From the NCBI GenBank assembly GCA_013178005.1, contig JABLXL010000040.1, positions 1 through 32,324 on the forward strand: a stretch of 32,324 bases of DNA, written 5' to 3'. A model generated the notes under the pieces. The model was given only the letters and a program-made list of their open reading frames with translations. It ran no database searches and was not told the origin of the DNA. Below, piece after piece: positions 9,619 through 18,275 of this stretch. The stretch is from Actinomycetota bacterium (GTDB lineage: Bacteria > Actinomycetota > Geothermincolia > Geothermincolales > RBG-13-55-18). The position numbers and the translations under genes are program-made. The stretch's first letter is position 1, and each line of letters starts with the position of its first letter.

Positions 9619-11670
9619 ATGGCACTTAAGCTGATCATAACCGAGAAGAACACCACCGCCAGGCGCATATCGTCGATACTGTCGGACGGCAAGGCGCGCG
9701 CCCTGGACCGCTCGCGCAACCCCGTGTACGCCTTCAAGATGAACGGGGACGAGGTGCACTGCATGGGGCTCAAGGGCCACATCCTCAAGGTGGACTTCCC
9801 CGAGCGCTACCAGCAGTGGCAGGTGGTCGAACCTCGCGAGCTCATACATGCCGACATCGTGAAGGTGCCCACCAACAAGGCCCTCATCAAGGCCATGCAG
9901 TCGGAGGCCAGGAAGGCGGACGAGGTGATCATCGCCACCGACTTCGACCGCGAGGGAGAGCTCATCGGAGTGGACGCCATCAACAAGATCAGGGAGGTGC
10001 GCCCGGATATCCCCGTCAAACGCGCCCGCTTCTCCGCCCTCACCCCGCAGGAGATCAAGCGGGTGTTCGCGCGGCTCGAGGACCCCTACTACGATCTCGC
10101 CTCGGCTGGGGAGGCGCGCCAGGACATAGACCTGATATGGGGGGCGAGCCTGACCCGCTTCATCAGCCTGGCCTCCACGCGGCTTGGCAAACATTTCCTC
10201 TCCGTGGGGCGGGTGCAGAGCCCCACCCTGGCGCTTATCGTGGACCGGGAGCGGGAACGCAAGGAATTCGTCCCCACCCCCTTCTGGACCCTGAGGATCG
10301 AGTGCGTCAAGGATGGGGAATCCTTCCAGGCCGCCCACGCCGCTGAGCGGTTCCTTGAGCAGAGGGAGGCCGAGGAAGCCCTCTCCCGCCTGGAGGGCAC
10401 CGCCCGGGTGGTCGAGATCAAGGCCAGCGAGAGGCAGGTCAAGCGGCCCATTCCCTTCAACACCACGGGGCTTCTCACCGCCGCGGCGTCCCTGGGCTTT
10501 TCCGCCGCCAAGGCCATGAGCGTGGCAGAGAACCTCTACATGAACGGTTATATCAGCTACCCGCGCGTGGACAACACCGTGTATCCCCCCTCCCTCGACT
10601 TCAAGGGCATCCTGAGCGAGCTTTCGCGCAGCCCCGAGTTCAGGGAGCTCGCGGGATCGCTCCTCGAGAAGAAGGAATTCAACCCCATGCGGGGCAGGAA
10701 GCAGACCACCGACCACCCTCCCATCCACCCCACCGCGGCGGCGGGGAAAGGAGACCTCTCCCCCCAGGAGTGGAAGATTTACGAGCTGGTGGCGCGCCGC
10801 TTCATGGCCACCCTGGCGGACGAGGCGGTGGTGAGTTCCGTGCGCGCGGACCTTTCCTGCGGCCCGGAGCCCTTCGTCGCGCGCGGCAGCCGCACCGTGG
10901 AGGAGGGCTGGTACCGCTATTATCCCTACGGCCGCAAGAAGGAGGCGATGCTTCCCCACCTGGAGGAGGGGGAGGTACTGCGCCTGGCGGGCCCCCCGGA
11001 GTTGAAGCAGGGCGAGACGCAGCCTCCTCCCCGCTACAGCCAGGGCAAGCTCATAGAGAAGATGGAGGAACTGGGACTGGGAACCAAGTCCACCCGCCAT
11101 TCCATCATCGAGAGCCTCTACCAGAGGGGGTACATCTACGGCGACCCCATCATCCCCACCGAGACGGGAATGGCGGTCACCGAAGCCCTGCGCAAGTTCG
11201 CCGGCGTCATCTCCTCGCCCGAGATGACCGCCGCCCTGGAGCGGGACATGGACGCCATAGCCGAGGGGGTGGAGACCCAGGAAGAGGTGGTGAACAAATC
11301 CCGCGACATCCTGGCCGGGGTCATGCACCTGCTGGAGAACAGCCGCGACGAGGTGGCGTCGGAGATCCGCAACGGCATCAAGGAGGACCGCGTCCTGGGG
11401 ACTTGCCCCTCGTGCGGGTCCAACCTGCGCATAGTAAAGGCCAAAAAGAGCAAAAAGAGGTTCGTGGGCTGCAGCGCCTATCCCGAGTGCACCACCACCT
11501 ATCCCCTGCCCCAGACCGGGACCATCATGCCCACGGGGGAGACCTGTCCGGATTGCGGTTCCCCCAAGGTCCGCGCGGTGAACAAGGGGCGCAGGCCCTG
11601 GATATTCTGCCTCGATCCCTCATGCCCCACCAAGAAGGAGGCGAAGGCCGAAAACAAGGACGCCGAATAG
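9619..11670 (+). CDS. topA: DNA topoisomerase I, archaeal-type (type IA)
   Basis: A 683-residue type IA topoisomerase that relaxes negative supercoils by cutting one strand through a tyrosine. The N-terminal TOPRIM domain has T-D-F-D-R-E-G-E with Asp108, Asp110 and Glu112 as metal ligands. The catalytic tyrosine is Tyr314 in GYISYPRVDNTVYP. That wording, together with IYGDPIIPTETGMAVTEAL, is typical of the archaeal branch of TopA rather than the usual bacterial enzyme. Two C-terminal zinc ribbons follow (CPSC...GC...EC and CPDC...FC...SC), each with four cysteines. I start it at ATG 9619, with GGCGGAG about 5 bases upstream; an ATG at 9595 is the alternative. It is flanked by a terminator upstream and a repeat island downstream. 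Confidence 0.94.
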   Translation: MALKLIITEKNTTARRISSILSDGKARALDRSRNPVYAFKMNGDEVHCMGLKGHILKVDFPERYQQWQVVEPRELIHADIVKVPTNKALIKAMQSEARKADEVIIATDFDREGELIGVDAINKIREVRPDIPVKRARFSALTPQEIKRVFARLEDPYYDLASAGEARQDIDLIWGASLTRFISLASTRLGKHFLSVGRVQSPTLALIVDRERERKEFVPTPFWTLRIECVKDGESFQAAHAAERFLEQREAEEALSRLEGTARVVEIKASERQVKRPIPFNTTGLLTAAASLGFSAAKAMSVAENLYMNGYISYPRVDNTVYPPSLDFKGILSELSRSPEFRELAGSLLEKKEFNPMRGRKQTTDHPPIHPTAAAGKGDLSPQEWKIYELVARRFMATLADEAVVSSVRADLSCGPEPFVARGSRTVEEGWYRYYPYGRKKEAMLPHLEEGEVLRLAGPPELKQGETQPPPRYSQGKLIEKMEELGLGTKSTRHSIIESLYQRGYIYGDPIIPTETGMAVTEALRKFAGVISSPEMTAALERDMDAIAEGVETQEEVVNKSRDILAGVMHLLENSRDEVASEIRNGIKEDRVLGTCPSCGSNLRIVKAKKSKKRFVGCSAYPECTTTYPLPQTGTIMPTGETCPDCGSPKVRAVNKGRRPWIFCLDPSCPTKKEAKAENKDAE

Positions 11671-11677
11671 TAAGCGC

Positions 11678-11880
11678 CCCCTCGCATAACCAACCCCTCG
11701 CATCATGGAAATATCAACATGGTAAGTTTGTTGTCTTAAATGATGAAGACAAGGCCCGCATAGCCAACCCCTCGCATTATCGTAAATCCCAGCCTTTCGC
11801 CATGCAGAAGCGGCAATATGCCTGAAGCGCGTTAAATTATGGATCCCTGCCGCCCATCATTTGCGCGTTCGCGAGGGGTT
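11678..11880. repeat. Small repeat island downstream of topA
   Basis: CCCCTCGCAT occurs three times in direct orientation (11678-11687, 11694-11703, 11768-11777), and its inverse GCGAGGGGTT occurs at 11871-11880. Around two of them a longer imperfect repeat of about 32 bases can be aligned (11684-11715 with 11758-11790, offset 74). Between these sits a hairpin, TTGTCTT / AAGACAA (11731-11752, 8-base loop). The stretch is more AT-rich than its neighbours and carries no gene I can support. It could be a degraded small mobile or extragenic repeat element. Confidence 0.7.
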
Positions 11881-11924
11881 GTAGGAAAATAGCCTAGTCA
11901 TCTTCGGCGGGAGAAGGAGGGCCT

Positions 11925-12869
11925 ATGCGCAAGGTGGCCGTAATCGGAGCGGGCCAGGTAGGGTCCACCACAGCCATGCGCGTGGCGGAGCGGGGGATCG
12001 CGGACGTGTCCCTGATAGACATATACGGGGACCTGGCGCGGGGAAAAGCGCTGGACATCGCGCAGGCGCTGCCCCTCACCGACTCCTCGTCACGCGTGGA
12101 GGGAGGGAGCGACTACGGGCTCGCCGCGGGAAGCGACGTGGTGGTGATCACGGCGGGTTTCCCGCGCGCCCCCGGCATGTCCCGCTCCGACCTGCTGGAG
12201 AAAAACGCCGCGGTGGTGAGGGAGGTGGTGGAGAAGGCGTGCGCGGCCGCCCCCGACGCCGTCCTCATCATGGTCACCAATCCCCTGGACGAGATGACCC
12301 ACCTGGCCTGGAAGGTAACGGGCTGGGAGAGGAGGAGGGTCATGGGCATGGCGGGGTTGCTGGACGGGTCGCGCCTCGCCAGTTTCGCCGCGGCGGAGCT
12401 GGGCGTCCCCCCGGGGCAGGTCCAGCCCGTGGTGCTGGGGAGCCACGGCGACGCCATGCTGCCCCTGGCGCGCCTCACCTCCGTGGCCGGCGTCCCCCTG
12501 GCCGAGATCCTTTCCGAGGGCAAGCTCGAGGAGCTCAACGCCAGGACCAGGGACGGCGGCGCGGAGATCGTGTCGCTGCTCAAGCAGGGAAGCGCCTATT
12601 ACGCCCCCTCGGCCTGCGTGGCGCGCATGGTGAGGGCGGTGCTCATGGATGAGGACATGCTGGTGGTGGCGAGCGTGAGGCTCGAAGGCGAATACGGACT
12701 CGACGACGTCTTCCTGGGCGTTCCGGTGATCCTGGGGTGGGGGGGATGGAAGAGGGTCGTGGAGCTCCCCCTCCATCCCGAGGAGCGGGTGGAGCTGGAG
12801 GCGTGCGCCGCCATGCTGCGGGAAAGGGCGGAGATGGTGGATGAGTGGCTGTCGGGAAATAGCGCCTGA
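11925..12869 (+). CDS. mdh: Malate dehydrogenase (LDH/MDH family)
   Basis: A 314-residue NAD-dependent dehydrogenase that interconverts malate and oxaloacetate in the citric acid cycle. The Rossmann motif GAGQVGST is at 8-15, and Asp32 at the end of the second strand indicates NAD over NADP. The mobile loop reads PRAPGMSRSDLL; Arg81 at the substrate-discriminating position marks malate rather than lactate specificity. Catalytic His174 lies in GSHGDAMLP, with VTNPLD at 117-122 and Arg150 nearby. ATG 11925 follows GGAGGG by about 4 bases. Its 3' end overlaps the fumarase alpha gene by 29 bases, so the two are co-transcribed and act in consecutive steps. Confidence 0.93.
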   Translation: MRKVAVIGAGQVGSTTAMRVAERGIADVSLIDIYGDLARGKALDIAQALPLTDSSSRVEGGSDYGLAAGSDVVVITAGFPRAPGMSRSDLLEKNAAVVREVVEKACAAAPDAVLIMVTNPLDEMTHLAWKVTGWERRRVMGMAGLLDGSRLASFAAAELGVPPGQVQPVVLGSHGDAMLPLARLTSVAGVPLAEILSEGKLEELNARTRDGGAEIVSLLKQGSAYYAPSACVARMVRAVLMDEDMLVVASVRLEGEYGLDDVFLGVPVILGWGGWKRVVELPLHPEERVELEACAAMLRERAEMVDEWLSGNSA

Positions 12870-13701
12870 GGACTTCGCCGCCGCCGTGGAGGAGCTGGCG
12901 GTGCGCGCCAGCCTTGACCTTTCCCCCGACGTCGAGCAAGCCCTCGCCCGGGCGGCGGAAACCGAGTCCGGGCCGCTGGCGCGTTACGCCCTGAAGATGC
13001 TGCTGGAGAACGCGCGCGTGGCGCGGGAGGAGGGTCTTCCCCTCTGCCAGGACACGGGAATGTTCCACCTCTTCGTGGAACTGGGTGAGGGTGTATCGCT
13101 TCCCTGCGGTTACCGCGAGGCGGCCGACGCCGGACTGCGCGCCGCCACGGCGCGCGTGCCGCTGCGCTCTTCCCTGGTGGACGACCCACTGTTCGATCGC
13201 GCCAACCGCGGGGATAACACCCCCATGTTGGTTCACGTCGAGGAAGGAGGGCCGCGAGAAGGAGCGCGCCTCACCCTCATGGCCAAGGGGGGAGGGAGCG
13301 AGAACGCCACCCGCCTTTACATGCTTTTGCCTGGCGAGGGCCCGGACGGGGTGCTGAGGGCGGTGCTCGAGGCGGTGCGGCTGAAGGGCGCCCAGGCCTG
13401 CCCACCCATAGTGGTGGGGGTGGGGGTGGGGTCCGACGCGTCCGGGGCCGTCGAGCTGGCGTTGAAAAGCCTGCTCAGGCCGCTGGGCAGGCGACACCCC
13501 AGGAAGGAACTGGCGGAGCTCGAGGAGAGGACGCTTTCCGCCGTGAATTCCACGGGCATCGGGGCGGCGGGCCTGGGCGGGGATGCCACCGCCCTGGACG
13601 TGCACGTGGAGGAAGCGCCGGCCCATATAGCCTGCCTACCCGTGGGGGTGGTCATCTGCTGCCATTCCTTGCGCCGCAGCTCGGTGGAGATCTCGCTATA
13701 A
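12841..13701 (+). CDS. Class I fumarate hydratase, alpha subunit
   Basis: A 286-residue subunit carrying the [4Fe-4S] cluster of two-subunit, oxygen-sensitive fumarase, which interconverts fumarate and malate. The three cluster cysteines can be assigned to Cys69 (LCQDTGMF), Cys187 (ACPPIVVGVGVG) and Cys265 (HIACLPVG); GGGSEN (151-155) is also conserved. Length is complete for a stand-alone alpha subunit. The start ATG 12841 lies inside the end of mdh. The partner beta subunit is not next door: an MFS transporter gene lies between, and the beta gene begins at 15563. Ttd-type tartrate dehydratase is a less likely relative, because malate dehydrogenase is adjacent. Confidence 0.92.
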   Translation: MSGCREIAPEDFAAAVEELAVRASLDLSPDVEQALARAAETESGPLARYALKMLLENARVAREEGLPLCQDTGMFHLFVELGEGVSLPCGYREAADAGLRAATARVPLRSSLVDDPLFDRANRGDNTPMLVHVEEGGPREGARLTLMAKGGGSENATRLYMLLPGEGPDGVLRAVLEAVRLKGAQACPPIVVGVGVGSDASGAVELALKSLLRPLGRRHPRKELAELEERTLSAVNSTGIGAAGLGGDATALDVHVEEAPAHIACLPVGVVICCHSLRRSSVEISL

Positions 13702-13849
13702 GGCGTCGAAATATTACTCGAATATAAGGGAATCACGCGGCTATAGAGCGGGGCGGAGGAGGGAGGGCGTCGGAAAAGGCGGGAGGGATCGCAGCCGGTC
13801 CCGGCGCGCCTCGGCCTTCTCCCGCGCCGCGGCTTGCGAGGAACAAAAT

Positions 13850-15550
13850 ATGGAGCGAGAAGAGACAAAAGCCGACAGGGAATGCCCCGGCAGGAAAGGC
13901 GCCGTATCGACCTTTCAACGCACCCAGGACAACCTGCAGATAAGGCCATCCGCCTACCGTGACCTGTTGCGCAACCGCGATTTCCTGCGCCTGTGGGCGG
14001 GGCAGATGGTCTCCGCCATCGGAGACTGGGTCATCGTGGCGGTTCTCTTTGCCTTCGTGGACCAGATATCGGGGGGGAAGAGCTATGCCATAAGCATCAT
14101 GATGCTGTGCAAGTTCCTGCCCGCCGTACTGCTGGGCTTCCTCGCGGGTATCATCATCGACCGCCTGGATCGCAAGCGCACCCTCATCATGTGCGACCTG
14201 AGCCGCGCCGTGCTGGTGCTCATCCTCCCCTTCGCCACCAACCTGCCCGCCATCTGCGTGCTGGTCTTCGTCATCGAGACCTTCACCATCGTCTACGGTC
14301 CCGCCAAGGACGCCTCCATCCCCGACCTGGTGGAGGCGGAGCAGCTCACCAACGCCAACTCCCTGAACATGCTCACCCTTTACGCCTCCATGGCCTTCGG
14401 CACCGCCATAGCGGGGAGCATTATCGGGCTCTTCGCCTGGCTTGCAAGGGTAAACCCGGAATTCATGGGCAAATACGTGGACCCCAACAAGGCGGCCTTC
14501 GTGATAGATTCCCTCACCTTCATCATCTCCGCCTGGCTCATCTACCATATCGGCTTCAAGCGCCTCACCGGCGAGGAGAGGGTGCGCATGACCGCCGGCC
14601 AGGTGAAGAACGACTTCCGGGAGGGCTTCGACTACCTGCGCCACAACCCTCTTACCCGCATCGTGCTCATCCTCACCCTCACTTGTTTCCTGGGGGGAGG
14701 GACCATTTACGTGCTCACCGTGGGTTTCGTGAAGTACGTGCTGGGAGGCAGCAACTCCCGTTTCATGTATATCCTCACCACGCTGCTGTTCGGGATGATG
14801 GGCGGGTCCATCCTGGCCGGGGCGCTCAAGGACCTGGTGCGCAAGGAGAGGCTCCTGGGCCTGTCCATCTCCGGTTTCGGGCTCGGGGTGGTGGTGTTCT
14901 CTCTGCTCACCGTGACCTGGTTGTCTTTCATCGTGGTCTTCCTTGGCGGCATGTTCATGGGATACGCCATCGTGGGCATGGTCACCCTGCTGCATGAGAC
15001 CCTGGAGGAGGAGTTCCGGGGCCGGGCCTTCGCCACCATACAGGTGATCATGCGCGCCTCCATCTTTCTCTCCATCATGCTCGCCGGCCCCCTCGCCGAC
15101 CTCATCACGGGCCTGGGGCGGAAGCTGGGATTGAGCCCGGTATCGCTGGGGATATTAAGGATCGGAGGCTCCTATCAAGGTCCCATCGATGGAAAGGAGG
15201 CCAACTTCCAGTACCTGCTCAACGGGCCCCAGATCATCCTCTTCGTGGGCGGGATCGTCATCCTCGGCGCGGGGCTTTTCGGCCACCGCTCTTTCCACCG
15301 CTATTTCGGGTGGGACCTGCACGACAAGATCTTCCGGCGCCCGTACAAGGCAGGAGCTGCGCCGTGCGAGGAACCGGCGGCCGCCGGCACGGTCCAGGCC
15401 GGAAGCGGTGGCGGGGAGGATGCGGTCAATGAGATGGACGGCGAGAAGGGACGCCTCGTCGGGACGACGGCACGGGAACGGCCCGCCGGGGCGGAGAATG
15501 AAGACCCGGCCGCGGAGGCCGAAGAGGATGTGAGGGAGCCTGATCGCTAG
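13850..15550 (+). CDS. MFS transporter (exporter-like)
   Basis: A 566-residue polytopic membrane protein of the major facilitator superfamily, closest in look to the MFS_3/EntS-like drug or siderophore exporters. Near the N-terminus is RNRDFLRLWAGQMVSAIGDW, and the loop between helices 2 and 3 reads GIIIDRLDRKRTLI, the family's G-x-x-x-D-R-x-x-R-R-type motif. A second half follows after about residue 260. The last 75 residues are a hydrophilic, acidic, low-complexity tail, absent from typical members. The substrate is unknown. ATG 13850 has a modest GAGGA site. The gene sits between the fumarase alpha and beta genes in the same direction, with fumB 12 bases after its stop, so it is probably in the same transcript. 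Confidence 0.85.
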   Translation: MEREETKADRECPGRKGAVSTFQRTQDNLQIRPSAYRDLLRNRDFLRLWAGQMVSAIGDWVIVAVLFAFVDQISGGKSYAISIMMLCKFLPAVLLGFLAGIIIDRLDRKRTLIMCDLSRAVLVLILPFATNLPAICVLVFVIETFTIVYGPAKDASIPDLVEAEQLTNANSLNMLTLYASMAFGTAIAGSIIGLFAWLARVNPEFMGKYVDPNKAAFVIDSLTFIISAWLIYHIGFKRLTGEERVRMTAGQVKNDFREGFDYLRHNPLTRIVLILTLTCFLGGGTIYVLTVGFVKYVLGGSNSRFMYILTTLLFGMMGGSILAGALKDLVRKERLLGLSISGFGLGVVVFSLLTVTWLSFIVVFLGGMFMGYAIVGMVTLLHETLEEEFRGRAFATIQVIMRASIFLSIMLAGPLADLITGLGRKLGLSPVSLGILRIGGSYQGPIDGKEANFQYLLNGPQIILFVGGIVILGAGLFGHRSFHRYFGWDLHDKIFRRPYKAGAAPCEEPAAAGTVQAGSGGGEDAVNEMDGEKGRLVGTTARERPAGAENEDPAAEAEEDVREPDR

Positions 15551-15562
15551 GAGGTGTTGGCG

Positions 15563-16159
15563 ATGGAGGCAGCGAAAGGCCGCGGGAATGGGCGGGGCGA
15601 GATAAGGGTAAAGCTGCCGATATCTCGGGAGGAGCGGGAGTCGCTCCGGGCGGGGGACCTGCTCCTCTTGAGCGGAAGGATGGTGACCGCGCGCGACCAG
15701 GCTCACCGCAGGCTGGTGGAGTTGCTGGAGCGCGGCGAGCGCCTTCCCTTCCGCCTTGAGGGCGAGACCATTTATTACGCCGGCCCCAGCCCCGCTCCGG
15801 AGGGAAAGCCCTCGGGCTCGGTGGGCCCCACCACGGCCTCACGCATGGATCCCTTCACCCCTCGCCTGGCCGCGGAGGGAGTGGCCGCTTTCATCGGCAA
15901 GGGGCCGCGCTCCGCCGCGGTGCGGCGGGCTCTGCGAGAACACGGGTCACTTTACCTGGTGGGGGTGGGAGGGGCGGCGGCCTTGCTGGGGTCCAGGGTG
16001 CGCGGAATACGGGCGGTCGCATTTCCGGAGCTGGGGCCGGAGGCCGTATACGAGCTGGAGGTGGAGGATTTCCCGGTGATCGTGGGCTATGACCTCGCCG
16101 GAGGGGACGTTTTCTCCCACCTGGAGAGGGAGAGGGATGACCCCGACCCGCCCGTATAA
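15563..16159 (+). CDS. Class I fumarate hydratase, beta subunit
   Basis: A 198-residue protein matching the C-terminal domain of class I fumarases. The family pattern is clear: AGDLLLLSGRMVTARDQAHRR, then YYAGPSPAPEGKPSGSVGPTTASRMD (positions about 70-95), then FIGKGPRS and GGAAALLGSRVRG. With the alpha subunit at 12841 it would make one complete enzyme. I chose ATG 15563, 6 bases after GGAGGTG; a GTG at 15554 would overlap that ribosome site. The two subunit genes are separated by the MFS gene, unusual for a pair normally adjacent. Its end is followed by 74 bases before tmk. Confidence 0.92.
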   Translation: MEAAKGRGNGRGEIRVKLPISREERESLRAGDLLLLSGRMVTARDQAHRRLVELLERGERLPFRLEGETIYYAGPSPAPEGKPSGSVGPTTASRMDPFTPRLAAEGVAAFIGKGPRSAAVRRALREHGSLYLVGVGGAAALLGSRVRGIRAVAFPELGPEAVYELEVEDFPVIVGYDLAGGDVFSHLERERDDPDPPV

Positions 16160-16233
16160 CCCGACGGCTGCATGGTGTAAGATAAGAGTTTAAGTGGAAT
16201 ACCGCCGGGCGGCATGAGAGGGAAGAGGAGACG

Positions 16234-16893
16234 ATGCACGAAAGGACGGAGGCGGCGAAAGGAGCGGGCAGGAGGAGCCTGTTCATCACCTTCGAAGGTG
16301 TGGAGGGATCCGGGAAGACCACCCAGATGAACATGCTGCACGCCCACCTTCTGCGCATGAAGGTCGACGTGGTGGCCACGCACGAGCCGGGGGGCACGCG
16401 CATAGGCGAGGAGATCCGGAGGATCATCCTCGACCCTGCCTTCAAGGAGATGCACCCCATGACGGAGACGATCCTCTATGCCGCGGACCGCGCCCAGCAC
16501 TTCTACGAGGTGATCAAGCCGGCCCTGGACCAGGGGAAGGTGGTGCTCTGCGACCGCTACATCGATTCCACCCTCGCATACCAGGGGGTGGCGAGGAGGA
16601 TCGGCATGGAGGGCGTGCAGAACCTCAACGAGTGGGTCACCGACGACCATTACCCCGACGTCACCTTCCTCCTGGAGATACCGTTTCGCGTGGGGCTGAA
16701 GAGGCTCATGGAGCGCAAGCGGGTGCTGGACCGCATCGAGAGCGAGGCCCAGGCCTTTCACGAGCAGGTGCAGGAGGCATACAAGACCCTGGCCAAGTTC
16801 TACCCCCACCGCATCGTGGTCCTGAACGGCGTGGACAAGCCGGAGAACATCCACCACCGGGTTATGCAGGTGGTGACCCCGTTGCTGTCCTGA
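16234..16893 (+). CDS. tmk: Thymidylate kinase
   Basis: A 219-residue kinase that phosphorylates dTMP to dTDP. The P-loop EGVEGSGKTT has Lys28, EPGGTRIGEEIR follows, and the dTMP-binding DRYIDSTLAYQG and LID region KRVLDRIESE are present. Length is slightly above normal because of a basic N-terminal extension of about 14 residues. GAGGAG precedes ATG 16234. It starts a run tmk - holB - ricT that matches the order seen in Gram-positive bacteria (B. subtilis has two small extra genes between). holB begins 214 bases later. Confidence 0.95.
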   Translation: MHERTEAAKGAGRRSLFITFEGVEGSGKTTQMNMLHAHLLRMKVDVVATHEPGGTRIGEEIRRIILDPAFKEMHPMTETILYAADRAQHFYEVIKPALDQGKVVLCDRYIDSTLAYQGVARRIGMEGVQNLNEWVTDDHYPDVTFLLEIPFRVGLKRLMERKRVLDRIESEAQAFHEQVQEAYKTLAKFYPHRIVVLNGVDKPENIHHRVMQVVTPLLS

Positions 16894-17107
16894 GCCCCGG
16901 CCCGCCTTCTCTCCCCGGACAAGCGCGACCGGCGACGGGGCGAGGCTCTATGCCCGGAGCGCCCGGACGCTTTTTCCGGCGAGGTGGATCGGGATGTGGC
17001 CCTCGCCGGCGGCGCGGGAAAAGCCCGAGTTCGGGGTCGGACGTCCAGAGCCGCGAGGCGGGATCGGCGGGAGCGCCCAGCAGGGAACGCTACCCCGGGA
17101 GGTAGAG

Positions 17108-18250
17108 GTGGATCTTTTATCCTGCTCAGGATGGGACGAGGTTTTCGGACAGGAAAGGGCCCTGGCTTACCTCCGCGGCATCCTGGAGCGCGACGAGGTG
17201 CCGCACGCCTTGCTTTTCACCGGTCCCCGAGGGGTGGGAAAGCGCACCTCGGCGCTGCTTTTCTCTGCCGCGCTGCTCTGTTCCTCGGGGTCGCCGGACG
17301 GGTGCGAGTCCTGCCGCAAGGTGGCCAGGGGCGTGCATCCCGACCTCCACCTGGTGGAGCCGGAGGGCCTTCAGATCCGCATCGAGCAGGTGCGGGAACT
17401 GGAGAGGCAACTGAGCTTGAAGCCCCAGGAGTCGCGGCGCAAGGTGGCGGTGATAGACGAGGCCGAGAGCATGAACGAAAGCGCCGCCAACGCCTTCCTC
17501 AAGACCCTCGAGGAGCCGCCACGGGACACCTGCATCATCCTGGTGGCCGCGGGAGCGGACGACCTGCTTCCGACCGTGGCGTCGCGCTGCCACGAGGTGC
17601 GCTTCTCTCCCCTGGGGAAGCGGGACGTGGAGGAATACCTGCAGCGGAAACTGGGGATGGACTCCGCGGACGCGGAGCGGCTGGCGCGGCTGAGCGGCGG
17701 CATCTTCGGAAGAGCCCTGTTATGGGCGCGCGCGCCGGAACTGGCGTCGTTCCGGGATCGCGGCGTGGAGGCGGCGGCAGCGGCGGGGAGATCCCCACTG
17801 CTCGCCTTGCTGGAGCTGGCCGCGGAGGTTCAAAAAGACGCCGCCGGCGTGGAGCTTACCGCTCGCGATGAGGGGCAGGAGGCATACCGCAGGGCCCTGG
17901 ACCGGCGCGGGGCGGAGAGGCTGGAGAAGAAGTGGCAGGAGGTCCTGAAAAGGGAGAGCGTCCGCATGAGCCGCCAGGCGTTGTTCGATTTCCTCGATGG
18001 AATGGCCTCCTTTTACCGGGATATAATGCTGGTTGGCGTGGCCGGCACGGCGGAGGCGCTTCCCGGCGAAGGGCTCCTGGTGAACCTCGAGCGCAGGGAG
18101 GACTTGGAGAGCGAGGCCCTGCGGACGGGACCGGAGGAAGCGTCTCGGCGGCTGCGCGCGCTGCGCGGAGCGAAGAAGGCCCTGGCGGCCAACGTGGATC
18201 AGGGGCTGGTGATGGACTGGTTGATGCTGGAAATAAAGGGCGCGCGCTGA
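17108..18250 (+). CDS. holB: DNA polymerase III delta-prime subunit
   Basis: A 380-residue clamp-loader subunit. I chose GTG 17108, with GGGAGG 5 bases upstream; the frame is open upstream to 16994, but that part is not protein-like. The fold is an AAA+ ATPase: GPRGVGKRT (39-47) as P-loop, VIDEAE as Walker B, and the SRC motif in VASRCHEV as sensor/arginine-finger site. The zinc module is incomplete: Cys58, Cys66 and Cys69 are present, but the fourth position of the family pattern is Val72. Whether zinc is still bound is unknown. It sits between tmk and the PSP1 gene, 25 bases before the latter. Confidence 0.9.
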   Translation: MDLLSCSGWDEVFGQERALAYLRGILERDEVPHALLFTGPRGVGKRTSALLFSAALLCSSGSPDGCESCRKVARGVHPDLHLVEPEGLQIRIEQVRELERQLSLKPQESRRKVAVIDEAESMNESAANAFLKTLEEPPRDTCIILVAAGADDLLPTVASRCHEVRFSPLGKRDVEEYLQRKLGMDSADAERLARLSGGIFGRALLWARAPELASFRDRGVEAAAAAGRSPLLALLELAAEVQKDAAGVELTARDEGQEAYRRALDRRGAERLEKKWQEVLKRESVRMSRQALFDFLDGMASFYRDIMLVGVAGTAEALPGEGLLVNLERREDLESEALRTGPEEASRRLRALRGAKKALAANVDQGLVMDWLMLEIKGAR

Positions 18251-18275
18251 GCGCGGGCGTCCGGGAGGAGAGGAA

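Noticed and set aside
9523-11328. Minus-strand open frame of 601 codons
   Set aside because: It is antisense to topA; protein sequence is the His/Gly-rich shadow type.
11678-11880. CRISPR array
   Set aside because: Repeat units are short, imperfect and unevenly spaced, one is inverted, and no cas gene is in the window.
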